Shown piece after piece: positions 59,162 through 64,000 of a stretch of 64,000 nucleotides of DNA. The stretch is from NCBI GenBank assembly GCA_965116935.1, contig OZ220737.1:3038001-3102000 (forward strand), in the 5' to 3' direction. The stretch comes from VXYL01 sp965116935. Its GTDB lineage: Bacteria; Pseudomonadota; Gammaproteobacteria; Pseudomonadales; Azotimanducaceae. The translations under genes and the position numbers were made by a program. Under the pieces are notes generated by a model. It was not told where the DNA came from and did no database searches. It was given only the letters and a program-made list of their open reading frames with translations. Position 1 is the first letter of the stretch; every line of letters begins with the position of its first letter.

Positions 59162-61891
59162 ATGGCTGACCGCCATTCCGACATACACGACCTCGCGGAC
59201 GACTATCCCGAGGAAACCCGCGAGTGGCTCGACTCGCTGGAGTATGTGCTGGAGAACGCCGGAGTCGAGCGAGCCAACTTCCTGCTGCGGCTTCTTTCCT
59301 CGCGCATGACGCAAACCGGCGCTCGGCTCCCCTACACCATCACGACGCCCTACCGAAACACCATCCCGGCCAATCAGGAAGCGCCCATGCCAGGCGATCT
59401 CTTCATGGAGCGGCGCATTCGCTCCCTGATTCGCTGGAATGCCCTTGCCACCGTTGTGCGGGCGAATCGCCGCGACGGTGCGCTCGGCGGCCATATCTCC
59501 ACCTTCGCTTCGTCGGCCACTCTCTACGACGTCGGCTTCAACTACTTCTTCCGCGGCCCCACGGACGACCAAGCCGGCGACCTCATCTATTTCCAGGGCC
59601 ACAGCGCGCCTGGCATCTACGCCCGTTCCTATCTCGAAGGTCGGCTCGAAGAGGAGCACCTCGACAACTTCCGTCAGGAGGTGGACGGCCACGGGCTGTC
59701 CTCCTACCCCCACCCGTGGCTGATGCCGGACTACTGGCAATTCCCCACGGTGTCGATGGGCCTAGGGCCGATTCAGGCCATCTACCAAGCCCACATCATG
59801 AAATACCTCGACAGCCGTGGCCTCATCCCCATGGGGGATCGCAAGGTGTGGGCGTTCCTCGGTGATGGCGAGTGCGACGAGCCGGAAACCTTGGGCGCGC
59901 TAGGGCTCGCCGGCCGGGAAAAGCTCGACAACCTGATCTTCGTCGTCAACTGCAACCTGCAGCGCCTCGATGGCCCCGTGCGCGGCAACGGCAAAATCAT
60001 CCAGGAACTCGAGGGCGCGTTCCGGGGTGCGGGCTGGAACGTCATCAAGGTGGTTTGGGGGCGGCTCTGGGATCCGCTTTTCACCAACGACACCGACGGC
60101 CTCATGCAGCGCCGCATGGACGAGACGGTGGATGGCGAATACCAGAACTACAAGGCCAAGGGCGGCGGCTACACGCGCGAGCACTTCTTCGGCAAGCACG
60201 AGCGCCTCCGGGAGATGGTGGAGAACCTTTCCGACGACGACATCATGCGCCTGAACCGGGGCGGGCACGACCCATTCAAGGTCTATGCGGCCTATCACGC
60301 CGCCGTCAACCACACTGGCGAGCCCACCGTGATCCTCGCCAAGACGGTGAAGGGCTACGGCATGGGGGACGCCGGCGAAGCGGAGAACGACACCCATCAG
60401 GTGAAGAAGCTGGACCTCGAAGGGCTCAAGCACTTCCGCGACCGCTTCGACCTGCCCATCACCGACACCGAGCTGGAGAGCGTGCCCTACTACCGCCCGC
60501 CCGAAGGCTCTCCGGAGCTCGCCTACCTGCACCGCCAGCGCGCCGGGCTCGGCGGCTGCATCCCGCGTCGCATTGCCGTGGAGAGCGGCTTCGCGGTGCC
60601 GGACCTTGCCGTCTTCGACACGCAATTGCGCGGCACCGGCGAGCGCGAGATCTCGACCACCATGGCCTTCGTGCGCGTGCTGGCGACGCTGGTGCGGCAG
60701 GAGGAGCTTGGCAAGCGCATCGTCCCCATCATTCCCGACGAGGCGCGCACCTTCGGCATGGAAGGCATGTTCCGCCAGCTCGGCATCTACTCGAGCGAGG
60801 GACAGCTCTACGAGCCCGAGGACTCCGGCGAGATCGCCTCGTATCGGGAGTCCCGAGACGGACAGGTGCTGGAAGAAGGCATCAACGAGGCTGGCGCCTT
60901 CGCTGCCTGGCTTTCGGCGGCTACCTCCTACAGCACACACGCCTACACCTTGGCGCCGTTCTACATCTTCTATTCGATGTTCGGCTTCCAGCGGGTGGGG
61001 GATCTCGCCTGGGCGGCAGGAGACATGCAGGCGCGGGGCTTCCTGCTCGGCGCCACCGCCGGTCGCACGACGTTGAACGGCGAAGGCTTGCAGCACCAGG
61101 ACGGCCACAGCCACGTGCTGGCATCGACCATCCCCAACTGCGTCGCCTACGACCCCTGCTATGCCTTCGAGCTGGCAGTGATCGTGCAGGATGGCCTGAG
61201 GCGCATGTTCGAGGCTGGCGAGCGGGTGTTCTACTACATCACGTTGATGAACGAGAACTATGCGCATCCGGCCATGCCGGAGGGTGTGCGGGACGACATC
61301 CTCCGGGGCCTGTACTTGCTGGAAACCGTGGGCAGCGAAAGTGCCGGTGCGGCCGAGGAACGGCCTACGCTGTGGGGAGACGGCGACGGCGTCGGGCGCA
61401 AGCGGGTGCGTCTGCTCGGCAGCGGCACGATCCTCGGCGAGGTGCGCAAGGCGGCGCGGCGGCTGCTTGCGGAACACGGCGTCGCCAGCGAGGTCTGGAG
61501 CGTCACCAGCTTCACCGAACTCGCCCGCGATGGCGCCGACGTGGAGCGCTGGAACCTGCTGCATCCGGCGGAGGAACCCCGCAAATCGCACGTGGCCAAG
61601 ATGCTCGACGGCGAAGTGCCCGTGATCGCGGCGACCGACTACATCAAGGTGCATGCGGAGTCGATACGGGGCTACTTCGACGCGCCGTATCGCGTGCTGG
61701 GCGCGGACGGCTTCGGCCGCAGCGACACCAGGGCTCGCCTGCGCGATTTCTTCGAGGTGGACGAGCGTTTCGTCACGCTGGCGGCGCTCAGGGAACTGCA
61801 GGCGCGGCAGGTGCTGTCGGCGGCGGAAGTGGCGGCGGCCATGCAGGCGATGGACATTGCCGAGGACAAGCCCAACCCGAGGCTTTGCTGA
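59162..61891 (+). CDS. aceE: Pyruvate dehydrogenase E1 component
   Basis: AceE decarboxylates pyruvate with thiamine diphosphate and acetylates the E2 lipoyl arm. The 909-residue homodimeric-type E1 has PANQEAPMPGDLFMERRIRS, the ThDP motif FLGDGECDEPETLGALGLAGREKLDNLIFVVNCNLQRLDGP, GHSHVLASTIPNC and EEPRKSH near the C-terminus; length is near E. coli AceE (887). The start is the ATG at 59162 (MADRHSD). aceF follows after one base between stop and start. lpd is not in the window. Long antisense and alternate frames are shadows. Confidence 0.95.
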   Translation: MADRHSDIHDLADDYPEETREWLDSLEYVLENAGVERANFLLRLLSSRMTQTGARLPYTITTPYRNTIPANQEAPMPGDLFMERRIRSLIRWNALATVVRANRRDGALGGHISTFASSATLYDVGFNYFFRGPTDDQAGDLIYFQGHSAPGIYARSYLEGRLEEEHLDNFRQEVDGHGLSSYPHPWLMPDYWQFPTVSMGLGPIQAIYQAHIMKYLDSRGLIPMGDRKVWAFLGDGECDEPETLGALGLAGREKLDNLIFVVNCNLQRLDGPVRGNGKIIQELEGAFRGAGWNVIKVVWGRLWDPLFTNDTDGLMQRRMDETVDGEYQNYKAKGGGYTREHFFGKHERLREMVENLSDDDIMRLNRGGHDPFKVYAAYHAAVNHTGEPTVILAKTVKGYGMGDAGEAENDTHQVKKLDLEGLKHFRDRFDLPITDTELESVPYYRPPEGSPELAYLHRQRAGLGGCIPRRIAVESGFAVPDLAVFDTQLRGTGEREISTTMAFVRVLATLVRQEELGKRIVPIIPDEARTFGMEGMFRQLGIYSSEGQLYEPEDSGEIASYRESRDGQVLEEGINEAGAFAAWLSAATSYSTHAYTLAPFYIFYSMFGFQRVGDLAWAAGDMQARGFLLGATAGRTTLNGEGLQHQDGHSHVLASTIPNCVAYDPCYAFELAVIVQDGLRRMFEAGERVFYYITLMNENYAHPAMPEGVRDDILRGLYLLETVGSESAGAAEERPTLWGDGDGVGRKRVRLLGSGTILGEVRKAARRLLAEHGVASEVWSVTSFTELARDGADVERWNLLHPAEEPRKSHVAKMLDGEVPVIAATDYIKVHAESIRGYFDAPYRVLGADGFGRSDTRARLRDFFEVDERFVTLAALRELQARQVLSAAEVAAAMQAMDIAEDKPNPRLC

Positions 61892-61892
61892 C

Positions 61893-63317
61893 ATGGACGT
61901 GCGCATTCCCGACATTGGCGACGCCCAGGACGTGGAGGTGATCGAGCTCTGCGTCGCCGCCGGCGACACGGTGGCCGTGAATGACGCGTTGATCGTCATC
62001 GAGTCGGACAAGGCATCGATGGAGGTGCCGGCGCCAGCGGCAGGAACGGTGCAGGACGTGCTGGTTGCGCTTGGGGACCTCGTGAACGAGGGCGACGCGA
62101 TTGTCGTGCTCGAAGCTGTGGAAGCGGCAGCGGCGGATGCGGCCGGGACGGAAGAGACGGCGCAGGCTCCGGGTGCTGCGGCGCCGGCGGACGAGATCGC
62201 CCTGCCGGCGCCCGAGCAACGCAAGGCCGGGGAGTCCGACGGCCTCGAGAAACTGATCGGCGAGTTGGACCAACTCATCGACAGCGCGGATGCCGGCACC
62301 AAGCCAGGCGAGCAAGTACGACACGGCGAAACCGGTGATCCCGCTGCGGAGACTACGCGTGATCCGTCCGAAGCGAGTGCGCGCGATCCCTCGGCAGTGG
62401 CGACGCACGTGCCGCCGGCGCCCGGCGCAAGGGTCTATGCCGGCCCCGCAACACGGCGTCTCGCAAGGGAACTCGGCGTCGATCTCGCGGACGTGCCGGG
62501 CAGCGGCGGTCACGGCCGCATCGTCAAGGACGACGTCAAGGCGTTCGTGAAGCAGTCGATGGTGGCCGAAGCCGCACCGGCCCGAGCAACCGCGGCCCCG
62601 GCGATCGACTTCTCCCGCTTCGGCGAGGTGGAGGAAGTGCCCCTCAGCCGCGTGCAAGCCCGCGGCGCGGCCAATCTGGCACGCAGTTGGGCACACGTCG
62701 TGCACGTAACCCAACACGACGAAGCGGACGTGACGGAGCTGGAATCCTTCCGCACGTCCCTCAAGGCGGAAGCACAAGCACGGGGCACCAGACTCACGCC
62801 CCTGCCGCTAATCATGAAAGCCTGCACCCGAGTCCTAACCGACTTCCCGCGATTCAACGCCTCCCTGAACCCGGAAGTGACCGCGCTGATCCACAAGCAC
62901 TACATGCACATCGGCTTCGCGGTGGACACCGAAGCTGGGCTCGTGGTGCCAGTTGTCCGTGACGCCAGCAGCAAAGGCGTCTGGCAACTCGCCGAAGAGA
63001 TCGAACGCCTCTCCGCCGCCGCCAGGGAAGGCCGCCTGAAGCCCGACGAAATCCAAGGGGGCTGCTTCACCATCTCAAGCCTTGGCGCCATAGGTGGCAC
63101 CGGCTTTACGCCCGTCGTAAACGCACCGGAGGTAGCCATCCTGGGCGTAGCGCGTCTAACCACCAAACCCGTCTGGAGCGGCGAAGCCTTCATTCCCCGC
63201 AACATCCTCCCCCTATCCCTCTCCTACGACCACCGCGCCATCAACGGCGCCGAAGCCGGCCGCTTCATGGCCGCTTTGACGAGCCTGCTCACCGACTTTC
63301 GGCGCCTCGCGCTGTAG
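61893..63317 (+). CDS. aceF: Dihydrolipoyl acetyltransferase E2
   Basis: AceF is the E2 core of the pyruvate dehydrogenase complex. The 474-residue protein has a single lipoyl domain with Lys40 in IESDKASMEV, an Ala/Pro-rich linker, the E3-binding domain (GPATRRLARELGVDLADVPG, residues about 188-222) and the catalytic domain ending SYDHRAINGAEAGRF. The usual HRxxDG has Asn for Asp, as in Azotobacter-like E2p from memory. Most gammaproteobacterial E2p have two or three lipoyl domains; one is fewer. It follows aceE in one operon. Confidence 0.93.
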   Translation: MDVRIPDIGDAQDVEVIELCVAAGDTVAVNDALIVIESDKASMEVPAPAAGTVQDVLVALGDLVNEGDAIVVLEAVEAAAADAAGTEETAQAPGAAAPADEIALPAPEQRKAGESDGLEKLIGELDQLIDSADAGTKPGEQVRHGETGDPAAETTRDPSEASARDPSAVATHVPPAPGARVYAGPATRRLARELGVDLADVPGSGGHGRIVKDDVKAFVKQSMVAEAAPARATAAPAIDFSRFGEVEEVPLSRVQARGAANLARSWAHVVHVTQHDEADVTELESFRTSLKAEAQARGTRLTPLPLIMKACTRVLTDFPRFNASLNPEVTALIHKHYMHIGFAVDTEAGLVVPVVRDASSKGVWQLAEEIERLSAAAREGRLKPDEIQGGCFTISSLGAIGGTGFTPVVNAPEVAILGVARLTTKPVWSGEAFIPRNILPLSLSYDHRAINGAEAGRFMAALTSLLTDFRRLAL

Positions 63318-63721
63318 CGGTCGACCGCGGCGAGCGCCGCTCCCAGACCATCGACGACGCACCTGCCACGCTGGCGAACTACCGCGCACTGCCCCTGCCC
63401 TTACACCGCCTCGGGTGCGTGAGCGATCGTCCACTTGCGTGTAGGACGAAATGGGTGTGTGTCGGGAGGGAGGGGATCTCGGGAGGGAGGGGATCCGGAG
63501 TGTGCGAGGGATCGTCCATTTTGCCTGTAGGACGAGATGCGTGTGTGTCGGAACGCCTCCTTGGAACGCCACCACTGTGCCTAATAGCAGGATGGAATAC
63601 GCGCCCGGCCCGTTATTCCGAATCGTTCCTTCCGCACCGCGTGGCTAAGGGCTAGGGTCGCCATGAGGCATGAGTCCTCGAAGCGCGGTGCAAGCCGCAA
63701 GTTCAATGATGGAGGAGCAAA
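63318..63721. repeat. Intergenic region with direct repeats
   Basis: No gene is seen in these 404 bp. A unit of about 40 bp (ATCGTCCACTTGCGTGTAGG, then ACGAAATGGGTGTGTGTCGG) at 63425-63463 recurs at 63511-63551 with a few changes. Between them GGGAGGGAGGGGAT is repeated twice (63464 and 63481). Each long unit can fold as TCGTCC/GGACGA. The promoter of the secreted protein downstream probably lies after them. Confidence 0.55.
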
Positions 63722-64000
63722 ATGAAGACCATCCGGCTCTTCGCGGTCACAGCTTTCGTCGTCAGTCTGACGGCCGCCGTGGCCTCCGGCGACGAAACCG
63801 AGATCGCCAGGCTCGATGCACTGATCGAGTCGTACAATCACTTCTTCGACGAGCAGCTCCGGCTGAATGCAGAACAACAGATCCTTGACGCGCAAAACCG
63901 CAGTCTGCTCCTCCGGGGAGCGCGCGATCAGCGTGAACTCAAGGAGGGCGACGATGACGACGGCTCCACCCGCAGCGACGGCTACTGCGACCCCGCCACA
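63722..64000 (+). CDS. Secreted protein, truncated by the window end
   Basis: The ATG at 63722 has GGAGGAGC four bases upstream and opens a frame that is still open at the right edge (93 codons). A signal peptide (TIRLFAVTAFVVSLTAAVAS) is followed by a helical segment (ETEIARLDALIESYNHFFDE, then QLRLNAEQQILDAQNRSLLL) and an acidic DDDDGSTRSDGY. No family recognised. The rest lies outside. Confidence 0.7.
   Translation, partial: MKTIRLFAVTAFVVSLTAAVASGDETEIARLDALIESYNHFFDEQLRLNAEQQILDAQNRSLLLRGARDQRELKEGDDDDGSTRSDGYCDPAT

Noticed and set aside
59872..61941. 689-codon alternative frame inside aceE
   Set aside because: Arg/Ala/Gly-rich out-of-frame reading; aceE motifs are in the other frame.
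59900..62302. 800-codon antisense frame over aceE and aceF
   Set aside because: Mirror of two well-supported genes with high GC; no recognisable domain.

Overview
This 64 kb, GC-rich window reads as chromosomal DNA of a gammaproteobacterium, probably uncultured or marine and possibly host-associated. The housekeeping genes support this: the succinylase lysine route (dapD), ibaG-type BolA, bepA, degS/algW, zapE, mpl and ampD for peptidoglycan recycling, type IVa pilus genes, and a homodimeric-type pyruvate dehydrogenase (aceE-aceF). The order ampD, nadC, tRNA-Thr, pilin, pilB, pilC (57.6 to 52.2 kb) matches the Pseudomonas aeruginosa pilA locus from memory, but pilD is not seen next to pilC. 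Unusually for this class, two adjacent genes belong to the mevalonate pathway (46.7-48.6 kb).

Layout. 0.5-2.7 kb: two-gene minus-strand operon of a SIR2-like protein and an unknown partner, a candidate defence pair. 2.8-4.4 kb: ISNCY-type insertion sequence. 4.6-7.6 kb: membrane protein, mpl and a dmlA/ttuC-like dehydrogenase joined by ATGA overlaps. 7.7-9.6 kb: M3 oligopeptidase. 9.6-10.4 kb: higBA toxin-antitoxin locus, with a 265-bp MITE between the genes and a frameshifted toxin. 10.6-11.6 kb: two lipoproteins. 11.7-16.6 kb: accessory block with a PHP-domain/SMC-like ATPase (TrlF type), an AlbA_2/ATPase protein 17 bp downstream, the decayed C-terminus of a DUF499 ATPase, and a small ORF coupled to the PHP gene. 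16.7-21.7 kb: ribose-type ABC transporter (ATPase frameshifted) with a secreted ADP-ribosylglycohydrolase. 21.8-30.4 kb: bepA, tusA, an AI-2E family transporter, an SMP-30 lipoprotein, an NTF2-like protein, a damaged NucS-like nuclease, a GPH symporter and an SRPBCC protein. 30.5-43.7 kb: an oxalyl-CoA decarboxylase-like enzyme, dapD, ibaG-hisD (with a second MITE exactly at the hisD stop), degS, zapE, a PNPOx-like protein, an RNA methyltransferase, an MsbA-like exporter and a TPR protein. 43.9-52 kb: a broken LVIVD protein, amidase, mevalonate genes, alcohol dehydrogenase, PPK2 and an esterase. 52.2-64 kb: pilus genes, tRNA-Thr, nadC, ampD, a ROK kinase, aceEF, and a secreted protein cut off by the window end.

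The most unusual signals are the TrlF/AlbA_2/DUF499 cluster, the SIR2 pair, and a MITE whose two copies both sit on the TA of a TAG stop codon and regenerate that stop. Dispersed palindromic repeats fill many intergenic gaps. At least six genes carry single-base frameshifts, nonsense changes or deletions. This means either genome decay or residual indel errors in the assembly, and the two cannot be told apart from one sequence.
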